This document shows positions 22,464-29,110 of a stretch of 40,446 nt of DNA, piece after piece. The notes beneath the pieces were generated by a model, which had not been told where the DNA came from, did no database searches, and saw only the letters and a program-made list of their open reading frames with translations. The DNA lies in the IMG/VR virus record IMGVR_UViG_3300025138_000098, positions 1 through 40,446 of that record, one strand, 5' to 3'. A program made the position numbers and the translations under genes. The DNA is from a virus. How positions within the stretch are numbered: the stretch's first letter is position 1; every line of letters begins with the position of its first letter.

Positions 22464-22872
22464 CCAATATTGTTAATGCTACATTGTCTGTATCTTTGAC
22501 ATAACTGATTGTAGTACCCTCAAATGTGACTGTTCCATTTTGATTTGAATTTTCTCCAAACATACTATCCACAAGTTGTTTCGACAGTTGAGCATAAATT
22601 CTTGATTCTACATTCTTTATAAATTTTGACTGATTAGTATTTGCTAAATCTCTTTCTGCTTCTCTAACCGCAGCTTCTTCTTTTTCTTTAATTGCTTTCT
22701 TACGAGAATGTTCTTGGTTTTCAACTGTAAGAACATGAGAACTATAACCCACTCCACTAAAAGAAGGAGATACCCATTGGTGTGTTAAATCACCAGCCAT
22801 ACCAATCTTTGAAATTGACATAAACAACAAGATTATATTGACTACAATTAAAAACTTTATAAAAGAGTTCAT
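22408..22872 (-). CDS. csgF: Curli assembly factor CsgF
   Basis: 154 residues. Signal peptide (about 1-27, ending MAG) and a mature N-terminus, LTHQWVSPSFSGVGYSSHVL, corresponding to the CsgF segment that inserts in the CsgG pore (E. coli FQFRNPNFGGNP). The rest fits the CsgF neck and head: FIKNVESRIYAQLSKQLVDS, then GTTISYVKDTDNVALTILDA and VITVPIGDF. CsgF holds the pore and anchors the nucleator in curli systems. CsgE, the usual entry partner, is not seen here. The gene begins right after a 59-residue Lys-rich gene. Confidence 0.88.
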   Translation of the reverse strand: MNSFIKFLIVVNIILLFMSISKIGMAGDLTHQWVSPSFSGVGYSSHVLTVENQEHSRKKAIKEKEEAAVREAERDLANTNQSKFIKNVESRIYAQLSKQLVDSMFGENSNQNGTVTFEGTTISYVKDTDNVALTILDANGSQTVITVPIGDFTF

Positions 22873-23052
22873 TTATTTTTTTCTCTCTGGCTGAATAAAA
22901 TTAGGGTGGTCTTTTACTAATTCATCTTTTGTAAATGACTCAGCTAATTTAGACCAACAACATTCTTTAGTTACTTTCTTTTTTTCTTTTTTAACATATG
23001 GTGGTTCTCCATACAGTGAAAACATCTTTTTTATTTTATCAAATAATTTCAT
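22873..23052 (-). CDS. Small basic hypothetical protein (59 aa)
   Basis: Read directly: MKLFDKIKKMFSLYGEPPYV, then a Lys-rich KKEKKKVTKECCWSKLAESF and a tail ending FIQPERKK. The stop codon TAA directly precedes the csgF ATG. AAGGA lies 12 or so bases ahead of the start, a somewhat long spacing. No family is recognised; the amphipathic basic N-terminus could touch the membrane. Its position at the head of the csg cassette makes co-expression likely. Confidence 0.6.
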   Translation of the reverse strand: MKLFDKIKKMFSLYGEPPYVKKEKKKVTKECCWSKLAESFTKDELVKDHPNFIQPERKK

Positions 23053-23068
23053 TTTTTTTTATTTTCCT

Positions 23069-23206
23069 TCAATTACATTTTTCGCAATGGCACTTTTCAC
23101 AAATAATTGTGCCGGGCCTTTTTGATAAGTCGCCATCTATACATTTAGTACAGACATCTTTACAATGTGAAGGACAACCACATTTACTACAAATTACATC
23201 TATCAT
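23069..23206 (-). CDS. Cysteine-rich 45-residue protein, metal-binding
   Basis: Read directly, with an excellent ribosome site (AAAGGAGAT) six bases before the ATG. Ten of 45 residues are cysteine: CSKCGCPSHCKDVCTKC at 6-22 and CEKCHCEKC at 36-44. The spaced CxxC and CxC motifs indicate a small zinc- or other metal-binding protein, metallothionein-like in density. No enzyme motif. Its place between membrane genes and the csg cassette gives no clear clue to its job. Confidence 0.75.
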   Translation of the reverse strand: MIDVICSKCGCPSHCKDVCTKCIDGDLSKRPGTIICEKCHCEKCN

Positions 23207-23218
23207 TTTTATCTCCTT

Positions 23219-23530
23219 TCACTTATTTTTGCGTAGTTTTTCTACTTCCATTTTTTCTTTAATTTCGTCTTGCATTTTATCTTTTTCTCTATACTCTAAA
23301 ACAACATTCACTTTTTGTTGTAATCGTATCATATCATTATCTAACATACGATTTTGATCTATACATTTTATCAGAGCCATGTGCATTGCATCTAACTCTG
23401 GTTGAATATTATCACTGATAAATGCCCATATGTAATATATAAAATATCCCATACCGATAGCCATGATAACTGGAAACCCAAACTCAGCAATAAGTGTTCC
23501 TATATCAAGACCATTATCAACAAGTTCCAT
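23219..23530 (-). CDS. Small membrane-anchored coiled-coil protein (paralog A)
   Basis: 103 residues. N-terminal helix FGFPVIMAIGMGYFIYYIWAF (about 17-37) predicts a single membrane anchor, followed by a cytoplasmic or periplasmic helical tail with coiled-coil bias (QNRMLDNDMIRLQQKVNVVLE) ending in a Lys-rich region. It resembles the next gene (TLIAEFGFPVIMAIGMGYFI against TLVSEVGVPIAVAVVMGFFI), so the two are tandem paralogs. Holin-like or membrane-complex roles are possible near the spanins, but no proof. Confidence 0.7.
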   Translation of the reverse strand: MELVDNGLDIGTLIAEFGFPVIMAIGMGYFIYYIWAFISDNIQPELDAMHMALIKCIDQNRMLDNDMIRLQQKVNVVLEYREKDKMQDEIKEKMEVEKLRKNK

Positions 23531-23823
23531 TAATCTCTCCTCACATCAAGCTTACCATCTTCTTTGAAGTTTTCAGCACGAGCGATACGATTAATATCGG
23601 GTGTTACTCCTAAAGCAGAACTAACTAATAAGTCTATTTTTATTAACTCATTACATCCTACTCTTGCACGATCTTCTAACATTTTACAGAAATGTGTTAG
23701 AGTTTTTATTTGGTCAATTATACCTTCAAGTATTTGTTTTAATACTGTAAATATAAAAAATCCCATAACTACTGCAACAGCAATTGGAACTCCCACCTCA
23801 GAAACTAAAGTAAATATATCCAT
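23530..23823 (-). CDS. Small membrane-anchored protein (paralog B)
   Basis: 97 residues. It begins MDIFTLVSEVGVPIAVAVVM and has one helix (about 9-29) like its neighbour, then a helical ILEGIIDQIKTLTHFCKMLE and a polar C-terminus. It is the first gene behind a TATAAATA late promoter (23842-23849), so both paralogs are likely late genes, consistent with a lysis or virion-membrane role. The stop overlaps the ATG of paralog A. Confidence 0.7.
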   Translation of the reverse strand: MDIFTLVSEVGVPIAVAVVMGFFIFTVLKQILEGIIDQIKTLTHFCKMLEDRARVGCNELIKIDLLVSSALGVTPDINRIARAENFKEDGKLDVRRD

Positions 23824-23841
23824 AACTTAAACCTTTATTAC

Positions 23842-23849
23842 TATTTATA
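23842..23849 (-). promoter_or_regulatory. T4-type late promoter box
   Basis: TATAAATA on the minus strand (followed by GT), about 18 bases before the ATG of the 97-residue membrane protein. This is the T4 late consensus, and a gp33-like co-activator gene is in the window. Confidence 0.75.
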
Positions 23850-23893
23850 AAGATTTATGAGTGTAGTGTCTGTGAGATAGAGAGAGAGGGGGA

Positions 23894-23932
23894 AACTACA
23901 TAATAAAGACTATTTGTTTCTATTATGTAGTT
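23894..23932 (-). other. Long inverted repeat in 120-base intergenic gap
   Basis: A perfect 12-bp inverted repeat (23894-23905 with 23921-23932; 15-base loop) in the gap 23824-23943. A GA-rich purine tract (23876-23892) lies beside it, as at the structured element near 6350. The RNA hairpin may be a terminator or processing site at the end of the DUF1353/spanin transcript; the T-tract is poor on the minus strand. Confidence 0.6.
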
Positions 23933-23943
23933 ATTTGTGATAA

Positions 23944-24543
23944 TTACTTAATTTTAGCGTTTAATTTACGATGGCCGTTCCATGCAACGAATCCACCTAG
24001 TCTTAATGCCCAATATGCGAGATAGTTCATAAACTTAAATCCATTGTTTTCTATGTTTATATCTCTGAAGATTACATCAGATTCTTTTTGTGTAAGCTTA
24101 TCGCTAGCACCTTTTGATTTTTTCTTTAATGATTCATATTTATATGCATAGTCGTGAACTAATCCACCCATCAATAGAACTCCTGTTGGAGATAACCATG
24201 TATGTAAGAACTTAGGAATAGATGCACCATCAAATTGAAAGCCTTTAGGTATTACATATTGAACTCCATTAATCTTAAATACAAAGTCCTTTGCAATTAT
24301 CCAATTACGACTTCCTGTAATCCACATCCATATTGCACCCCAAAACCCTTTACCCTTTGTTGCAATAGCAATAGGTGTCATGTATGGCATTTCTTTATAT
24401 TCAAATCCTATTCTTTTACCTGTTTCTTTTCCATCAAATAAATTAATAATTCTACCAATAATGATTAAAATACCAACAAGTGTAAACTGCCACCATGTAA
24501 TTGCTTGATCTAAAATAAAGTCTGTAAATTCAATCTGTGTCAT
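23944..24543 (-). CDS. DUF1353 family membrane-associated protein
   Basis: 199 residues. An N-terminal helix (WWQFTLVGILIIIGRIINLF) anchors it. The C-terminal part fits DUF1353: YVIPKGFQFDGASIPKFLHT, then WLSPTGVLLMGGLVHDYAYK with the conserved His-Asp. DUF1353 proteins are common in phages, often near lysis or tail genes; enzymatic function is not established. The ATG overlaps the o-spanin stop by 4 bases (ATGA), placing it in the same lysis-type transcript. Confidence 0.78.
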   Translation of the reverse strand: MTQIEFTDFILDQAITWWQFTLVGILIIIGRIINLFDGKETGKRIGFEYKEMPYMTPIAIATKGKGFWGAIWMWITGSRNWIIAKDFVFKINGVQYVIPKGFQFDGASIPKFLHTWLSPTGVLLMGGLVHDYAYKYESLKKKSKGASDKLTQKESDVIFRDINIENNGFKFMNYLAYWALRLGGFVAWNGHRKLNAKIK

Positions 24544-24929
24544 TTGTCCTTTTCCTCTATTGCGGTTGGTGCTACAGCACCCTCATAGTAAACAATGATT
24601 TGTTTTTGTTGTTCTATATAACGCCTTAATTCTGAAAAATTTAAACTTAAATTCTCATAGTCTTTTACAGACAAAGCAATATATGCATCAGCACCATTCT
24701 TTTTTTCAAAATCTAATATAAATTTATCATAGTTTAACTTTGAAACTACATAAATTTTTACATCATTAAGTTGTACTTTCTTTGGGTGTGTTGCAATTGG
24801 AACAGTTGTTTTAACAGTATTAGTTACTGTTACTACTTTCGATTCCGGCAGATACCTGCTCATCATGCTGCACCCCGACAGTATTGTCAGTGAGAGCAGT
24901 AAGATCAACCCATAACTTATTTGTCGCAT
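24540..24929 (-). CDS. Outer-membrane spanin (o-spanin) lipoprotein, nested
   Basis: 129 residues from ATG 24929. A lipoprotein signal (LILLLSLTILSGCS, lipobox LSGC) and a short polar periplasmic part fit the Rz1 role of the spanin pair that fuses inner and outer membranes at the last step of lysis. Its first 110 bases lie within the i-spanin gene in another frame, the hallmark nested spanin layout. It is longer than lambda Rz1. No endolysin or clear holin was found in the window, although small membrane proteins nearby could be holins. Confidence 0.72.
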   Translation of the reverse strand: MRQISYGLILLLSLTILSGCSMMSRYLPESKVVTVTNTVKTTVPIATHPKKVQLNDVKIYVVSKLNYDKFILDFEKKNGADAYIALSVKDYENLSLNFSELRRYIEQQKQIIVYYEGAVAPTAIEEKDK

Positions 24930-25257
24930 TTTGCATCCTCTTTTCAATCAGCCCTGGCTTTTTATTTGCTAAGTGGGTCAGATTATGTTTTTGTAGTGTA
25001 GATCGGAGTTCATCTCCATATTTTTCTGCTTGTTGTAAATCTTTTTGTAATTTAGAATTTAGTTTTTCATTCATAAATGCACTTTCTTCAAGGGTCTTAA
25101 CACTTGCTTCACTAATTTGTACAGCAACTTCTAATTTTGCATTGTTTTCACGCAATGTTGCTATAGTTGATTGTGTTGTGTCATAGTAATACTTAGCACT
25201 CAAACCAGCTGCACCGATGATTCCAACTAAAATAATTATTGCATATAATTTTATCAT
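24820..25257 (-). CDS. Inner-membrane spanin (i-spanin), Rz-like
   Basis: 145 residues. An N-terminal membrane helix (LYAIIILVGIIGAAGLSAKYY) is followed by a long coiled coil (STIATLRENNAKLEVAVQIS to QKDLQQAEKYGDELRSTLQK) in the periplasm, then a basic region, KPGLIEKRMQNATNKLWVDL, like other Rz-type phage proteins. With the nested o-spanin it should bridge the two membranes. It starts inside the stop of the 41-residue gene (ATGA). Confidence 0.78.
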   Translation of the reverse strand: MIKLYAIIILVGIIGAAGLSAKYYYDTTQSTIATLRENNAKLEVAVQISEASVKTLEESAFMNEKLNSKLQKDLQQAEKYGDELRSTLQKHNLTHLANKKPGLIEKRMQNATNKLWVDLTALTDNTVGVQHDEQVSAGIESSNSN

Positions 25258-25379
25258 AAGTTTTTCTTAATCCATCTATATCCAGCATATGCACCAAGTA
25301 GAATAATAATTGTTCCAATACCATCAACCCATGATGTATTATTAATTGCTTCTACTAGGTCTGCTGTAATCCAATCCAT
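25254..25379 (-). CDS. Small single-pass membrane protein (41 aa)
   Basis: Read directly: MDWITADLVEAINNTSWVDG then a helix IGTIIILLGAYAGYRWI and KKNL. Its ATG overlaps the stop of the gene before (TAATG) and its stop overlaps the i-spanin start (ATGA), the tight coupling seen across this cluster. One membrane helix with a basic end suggests a holin- or antiholin-like or accessory membrane role; no family match. Confidence 0.65.
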   Translation of the reverse strand: MDWITADLVEAINNTSWVDGIGTIIILLGAYAGYRWIKKNL

Positions 25380-25534
25380 TATTCAGACTTCCAAATTGTA
25401 TATAGTCCATAAATGATCGCAGCGTAACCAGCAAGTGTGGTTGGTAAAATTATCATTACAACACCAGTTGCAATCAACACAACACCATCTAATGTAGTTC
25501 TTTCAAAACATCTATCTTTTATCCAACCAAACAT
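25379..25534 (-). CDS. Small two-helix membrane protein, holin-like (51 aa)
   Basis: Read directly: MFGWIKDRCFERTTLDGVVL, then two close hydrophobic segments (VVLIATGVVMIILP and LAGYAAIIYGLYTIW). It has a strong ribosome site (AAAGGAGAA) before the ATG. I recall similar ERTTLDG.. proteins in marine T4-like phages. The size and topology would suit a holin, and it heads the cluster with the spanins, but a role in lysis is an inference. Confidence 0.65.
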   Translation of the reverse strand: MFGWIKDRCFERTTLDGVVLIATGVVMIILPTTLAGYAAIIYGLYTIWKSE

Positions 25535-25551
25535 ATTATTCTCCTTTTGCT

Positions 25552-26562
25552 TTACCCATTTCCATTTCCAGAACTTTGTCCATTACCATTCTGTCCATTT
25601 CCAGAACTTTGTCCATTACCATTCTGTCCATTACCATTCTGTCCATTTTGTGATTGATCTGTCTGTTGATTTTCTCCGTTACCATTACGTTTACCAACAA
25701 AATATGGATATGCATATACTTGTTTAAATTTAGATTTTACTGGAACACAGACCATTAGTTTTCTATCAAACTTATATCCAGCCGGACACTTAAAACCATG
25801 TACATCTTCTTTCTGCATTTGTTTGGTTTTCTTTTTCATCTTTTCGATGTACGCACGATAAACACCAGCCTCTGCGGTCTTACCCATTTCTTTTGCTCTT
25901 TGTTCCATTGCAACTGCAGCTTGCACCTTATGTGCATGTGTTTTACTAGAGTTATCTATTTTACTTACACTACTCTTTGCATCTTTAACAGTTGCAAACT
26001 TCAATCCCTGTATTGTTCCTTTTGGGTTTTCGTCTGTGTATAAGTCAGAATGTTTATCACTTCCTGCTGGTTGTCCTTTTTTTCTAGGTATTCTGGGTTC
26101 TTCTTTAAACTGTTCAAAACTTAACTTTGGCCCAGATGTCTGGAAGTTCTTTTTTCTCATTACTGTCTTTGCAACGAGTTCCAATTCTCCACGCTTTAGG
26201 TTTAGTACAAAAGGCATGTTGATATTAGTTTTCATATCATTGATTACTGCTTCAGCATCAGGCCCTAATTTTGCAATCTTCTTACCATACTTTTTGTAAG
26301 ACTGTTTAAATAACCTCGTTAGTTCTGCTGAAGTGATTTGTTTAACATTTCTTGAGTCATTAACTCTATCTAAAAAATGTCTTGTGAACTCGACATCAAT
26401 GCCTAGAGATGCAAATATTTTGTCTGCATATTTTTCTATTTGATCTAGGTCTGATTTTTTGACTTCTTTTTCATCTGCTGCATTTAAATCCCCCATAGGA
26501 TACATTTTATCTAATGCAGGCCCAAAAGAATTTTCATCAAGATATGTTAAAAATGTTTTCAT
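25552..26562 (-). CDS. Conserved phage protein, capsid-targeting-like N-terminus and Asn/Gly repeat tail
   Basis: 336 residues. The N-terminus MKTFLTYLDEN resembles T4 capsid-targeting peptides (MKTYQEFIxEA). Residues 30-140 are an unassigned helical domain. The centre, PRKKGQPAGSDKHSDLYTDE then PKGTIQGLKFATVKDAKSSV and SKTHAHKVQAAVAMEQRAKE, resembles a family of phage proteins recalled as DUF5872/6321. A CPAGYKFDRKLMVCVP stretch contains two cysteines. The C-terminus is a low-complexity Asn/Gly/Gln tail encoded by a 33-base tandem repeat. Probable virion protein. Confidence 0.6.
   Translation of the reverse strand: MKTFLTYLDENSFGPALDKMYPMGDLNAADEKEVKKSDLDQIEKYADKIFASLGIDVEFTRHFLDRVNDSRNVKQITSAELTRLFKQSYKKYGKKIAKLGPDAEAVINDMKTNINMPFVLNLKRGELELVAKTVMRKKNFQTSGPKLSFEQFKEEPRIPRKKGQPAGSDKHSDLYTDENPKGTIQGLKFATVKDAKSSVSKIDNSSKTHAHKVQAAVAMEQRAKEMGKTAEAGVYRAYIEKMKKKTKQMQKEDVHGFKCPAGYKFDRKLMVCVPVKSKFKQVYAYPYFVGKRNGNGENQQTDQSQNGQNGNGQNGNGQSSGNGQNGNGQSSGNGNG
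25562..25647 (-). repeat. 33-base tandem repeat coding an Asn/Gly-rich tail
   Basis: Two exact 33-base copies (25562-25594 and 25595-25627) followed by a partial third, encoding QSSGNGQNGNG units at the C-terminus of the 336-residue protein. In-frame tandem copies suggest slippage-driven length change. Confidence 0.85.
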
Positions 26563-26569
26563 AAGAAAA

Positions 26570-27082
26570 CTATCTCATTTTTACCATTTTCATTACCGCA
26601 GAAGCTGCCGCCATGAATTGTTTTTTATTACCATTAATCATTTTGGTAAGTTTTGCTTTATTGTCAGCATTAACTTTATCCATAACTTGAACAAGTGCAT
26701 TTGCAGTAAATAAATCTACTTTCATAGAACCATCTTTAAACTTAATACTTTTATTCTGTTTTCTTTTGACAATATCTTTAAGAACATCTAGATTATCTTC
26801 TACAAGAAATGATTCACGATTAAACTCACTGATTGATTCTTGAACCTTTTCTGCAAATTTAGACTTTTTAGCTTCTCTTTTTAGTCTTGCAGCTTCTAAT
26901 TTTGCTTTATGTTGTTTATACGATTTGGTTCTGGCGTCAAAAAGTGATTTCTTTTTCTTCTTTTTAATCATTCCAGTAGGATTCATATCAACACCACTAC
27001 CTTCTCCACCAAAATTAGTTGGTGCATCTTCATCTATTGCTAGTCCAGTATAAGCACTAACTTCTTTCCATTTAGCTGTCAT
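26570..27082 (-). CDS. Lysine-rich hypothetical phage protein
   Basis: 170 residues, function unknown. It starts MTAKWKEVSAYTGLAIDEDA, then FGGEGSGVDMNPTGMIKK, a motif I recall from other T4-like marine phage proteins, followed by a basic helical zone rich in Lys and Ala (YKQHKAKLEAARLKREAKKS). The C-terminus repeats helix-forming KMINGNKKQFMAAASAVMKM. It lies in the virion-gene block and overlaps the 205-residue gene by 11 bases. Structural or DNA-binding role possible. Confidence 0.55.
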   Translation of the reverse strand: MTAKWKEVSAYTGLAIDEDAPTNFGGEGSGVDMNPTGMIKKKKKKSLFDARTKSYKQHKAKLEAARLKREAKKSKFAEKVQESISEFNRESFLVEDNLDVLKDIVKRKQNKSIKFKDGSMKVDLFTANALVQVMDKVNADNKAKLTKMINGNKKQFMAAASAVMKMVKMR

Positions 27083-27689
27083 CTTTTAAATCCTCTAAAC
27101 TTACATATATTTTTTCTTGACTTTTAAGGTGAACTACAGGAAAAATCTCAACACCCAAAATTGTATCTACAGGAGCTTCATCATCAAAGACAGTGATCTT
27201 ATCACCTTTCTTTGCAGACAATTCTTCTTCTTCACTATTTAGTATATCATTAACTAGAACATAGTTTCCTTTAGGTAAAACATCACCAAAGCCAATTACA
27301 TTTTCGTTGATACTATTATCTAACTCCACACCTTCTTCTTTAAGGAACTTCATAAATTCCTTTTCAAACATGTCGGGGTCATCTACTGATTCTTTAAATG
27401 TATCTTTCAGTAGAAATAGTGCTGCGGCGTAAGTACCAACCTTTGTTCTAAGGCCAGGCACTTTAGCAAAAATCTTTTTAATGTTAAAAACTAATTTGTG
27501 CAAAATTGTATATGCACTTTTTTGTTCTGTTGTTGCAAGTTCTATTGCTGGTTGTGTTGATTTAGGTTTCTTAACTCGATTACCATCAGCATCAATAATA
27601 CCAAGCTTAAACGCATCTGTTTTATTAAACGGAGTCGTAAGCAACTTTAAAAATCTATAGGTAACAAATAAATCTATCGCCCTACCCAT
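27072..27689 (-). CDS. Conserved phage protein (MGRAIDLFVTYRF type)
   Basis: 205 residues. MGRAIDLFVTYRFLKLLTTP then AFKLGIIDADGN, SAYTILHKLVFNIKK and GTYAAALFLLKD is a recalled conserved block of marine T4-like phages. The C-terminal half has PKGNYVLVNDILNSEEEELS and GDKITVFDDEAPVDTI, a beta-rich small domain. Unknown role; its place in the run of virion genes suggests a structural or assembly role. Start overlaps the stop of the upstream gene (TAATG). Confidence 0.6.
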   Translation of the reverse strand: MGRAIDLFVTYRFLKLLTTPFNKTDAFKLGIIDADGNRVKKPKSTQPAIELATTEQKSAYTILHKLVFNIKKIFAKVPGLRTKVGTYAAALFLLKDTFKESVDDPDMFEKEFMKFLKEEGVELDNSINENVIGFGDVLPKGNYVLVNDILNSEEEELSAKKGDKITVFDDEAPVDTILGVEIFPVVHLKSQEKIYVSLEDLKDDS

Positions 27690-28054
27690 TACAGTTCCTT
27701 CAATGTTTTACAGACAAATACATCTGTTTCTATATGTTCTAATTCATCTTCCCTAAGAATATTTAGGAACAATAAAAATGCTTTCATTGCAGGCCAATAC
27801 TGATCTTGTATTTTAAATAACAAGAGAGTTGCACAAGCATCTGCACCAAAAACATTATTTAAGACAATAATATGATTTAATAACAATCTTTCTTTCAAGA
27901 TTCCTGTATCATAATATTTTCTTAAAAGTCGTTTTATATACTTAAACCTTTTAAGGTCATCTTCAAATTCTTTTTCACCCATACAATGTGGATTGTCATA
28001 ATGTTTTATAGCGTACATGATAACATTATCGGGTGTTATCCTTTCATACATCAA
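27689..28054 (-). CDS. Conserved phage protein (IKHYDNPHC type)
   Basis: 121 residues. MYAIKHYDNPHCMGEKEFED, RFKYIKRLLRKYYDTGILK, ERLLLNHIIVLNNVFGADA and YWPAMKAFLLFLNIL form a helical pattern that I recall from many cyanophage genomes (recalled as DUF7207). No catalytic motif is visible. It lies head-to-tail with overlapping start and stop codons on both sides. Confidence 0.62.
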   Translation of the reverse strand: MMYERITPDNVIMYAIKHYDNPHCMGEKEFEDDLKRFKYIKRLLRKYYDTGILKERLLLNHIIVLNNVFGADACATLLLFKIQDQYWPAMKAFLLFLNILREDELEHIETDVFVCKTLKEL

Positions 28055-28503
28055 CCAATACTGGCGTAAACTTTACATGATTGATTTTTTGGCATCATTT
28101 CATATTCAATTTTTAAGCTTAAGCCGCCTTCAACAACATGGGAAATACCATCATCATTAACAAATTCATCGTAAGGAGTATTTTCATCTTTACCGAACCT
28201 ACCACCAAATCGTGATAGTGGCAAGTCAAATTTACCACCTTGTCCTTCCATAGTTGGAACTGCACCAAACTCTAGACCAATTTTGTTCAAAGAACCTCTA
28301 AGTCTATGTATTGCATGTTCTGGCATAAGATATTCCATATTGCCTATCTGTCCAACAATTGCATTTATTCTTTTACGAACAGCAGGGTTTGCAAGATCAC
28401 TAGGATTATTTGCAATATCACCACCTAAGTTTTTTGGATTTTCTCCAACAGGGCCTGTGGGAAAACCACTATCCTCTGTTACGAACTTTGTGAAAGATTT
28501 CAT
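28051..28503 (-). CDS. Conserved phage protein with capsid-targeting-like N-terminus
   Basis: 150 residues. It starts MKSFTKFVTED, like the T4 capsid-targeting peptides, followed by a disordered PTGPVGENPKNLGG stretch and a folded part (VRKRINAIVGQIGNMEYLMP, HAIHRLRGSLNKIGLEFGAV, GGLSLKIEYEMMP). I recall the pattern from cyanophage virion-associated proteins. A role inside the capsid is inferred from the N-terminus and neighbours only. It starts right after the terminator at 28533-28564, so its promoter must lie in 28504-28537 or upstream read-through occurs. Confidence 0.6.
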   Translation of the reverse strand: MKSFTKFVTEDSGFPTGPVGENPKNLGGDIANNPSDLANPAVRKRINAIVGQIGNMEYLMPEHAIHRLRGSLNKIGLEFGAVPTMEGQGGKFDLPLSRFGGRFGKDENTPYDEFVNDDGISHVVEGGLSLKIEYEMMPKNQSCKVYASIG

Positions 28504-28532
28504 TCTTTTTTCCTTTTCCTATCATTCTAAAG

Positions 28533-28564
28533 TAAAAAGGGAGAGAGATAAACTCCCTCTCCCT
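28533..28564 (-). terminator. Intrinsic terminator
   Basis: On the minus strand, an 8-bp perfect stem (28564-28557 with 28545-28538; 11-base loop) is followed by TTTTTAC, a classic terminator behind the paralog gene at 28610-29086. The gap 28504-28609 contains nothing else clear except a second, weaker hairpin at 28591-28616 with one mismatch. Confidence 0.85.
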
Positions 28565-28609
28565 ATTACTATTTAGTCCATTAAGACCTAAGACTTATCC
28601 AGTTAAGGA

Positions 28610-29086
28610 TTAGTCTTGTGCGACCTCAGCAACACCTGTATCTGCGGCAGCAGCATGAGATGAAAGTAAGAACCATGAAGTTCCTATCCATACACACATT
28701 ACTGTGTCACCAACAGTTGTCCAATCAATGTCAACGAAACCAGTTGCATCAGTTGGTGTCATTTCTGAAGTACCACCATCTACATCGTGAACTATGATTT
28801 TAAGTTGACCATTTACTGTACCATCAGCAAGAGTTGTTGCAACAGAACCAGTAGTCTGCAATGTAGTAATTGCAGTGGTAGCGTTTGCTGCAGTTACAGA
28901 GTTATCAGCCATATCTTGAATTGAGTTAGAGAACCCAATAAAAGTAGGTAGGTTGTTAACAAAGTTAGAAACAGAAATTTTCTTGTTAATAGGTGTGCCT
29001 GTAGGATCATCTACAACATGAAGTAAATCTGCACTTGCGATACCTGTGCTCAAATCTGTTAGAGCGGTTATTTTCTTATCAGCCAT
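28610..29086 (-). CDS. Virion-type protein, MADxK(I/V)TALT paralog 4
   Basis: 158 residues. N-terminal module MADKKITALTDLSTGIASAD then LLHVVDDPTGTPINKKISVS is shared with three neighbours, then this copy diverges: INNLPTFIGFSN-like helix (FVNNLPTFIGFSNSIQDM) and a beta-rich end with WTTVGDTVMCVWIGTSWFLL. Similar N-termini occur in tail-fibre and appendage proteins of marine phages. It has AAAGGAGAC before the ATG and terminators on both sides of the block. Likely a virion decoration or fibre component. Confidence 0.68.
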   Translation of the reverse strand: MADKKITALTDLSTGIASADLLHVVDDPTGTPINKKISVSNFVNNLPTFIGFSNSIQDMADNSVTAANATTAITTLQTTGSVATTLADGTVNGQLKIIVHDVDGGTSEMTPTDATGFVDIDWTTVGDTVMCVWIGTSWFLLSSHAAAADTGVAEVAQD

Positions 29087-29110
29087 TTTAATAGTCTCCT
29101 TTGACTAGCT

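Noticed and set aside
25552-25650. A CRISPR-like repeat array
   Set aside because: The repeats are in-frame tandem copies with no spacers and encode a low-complexity tail.
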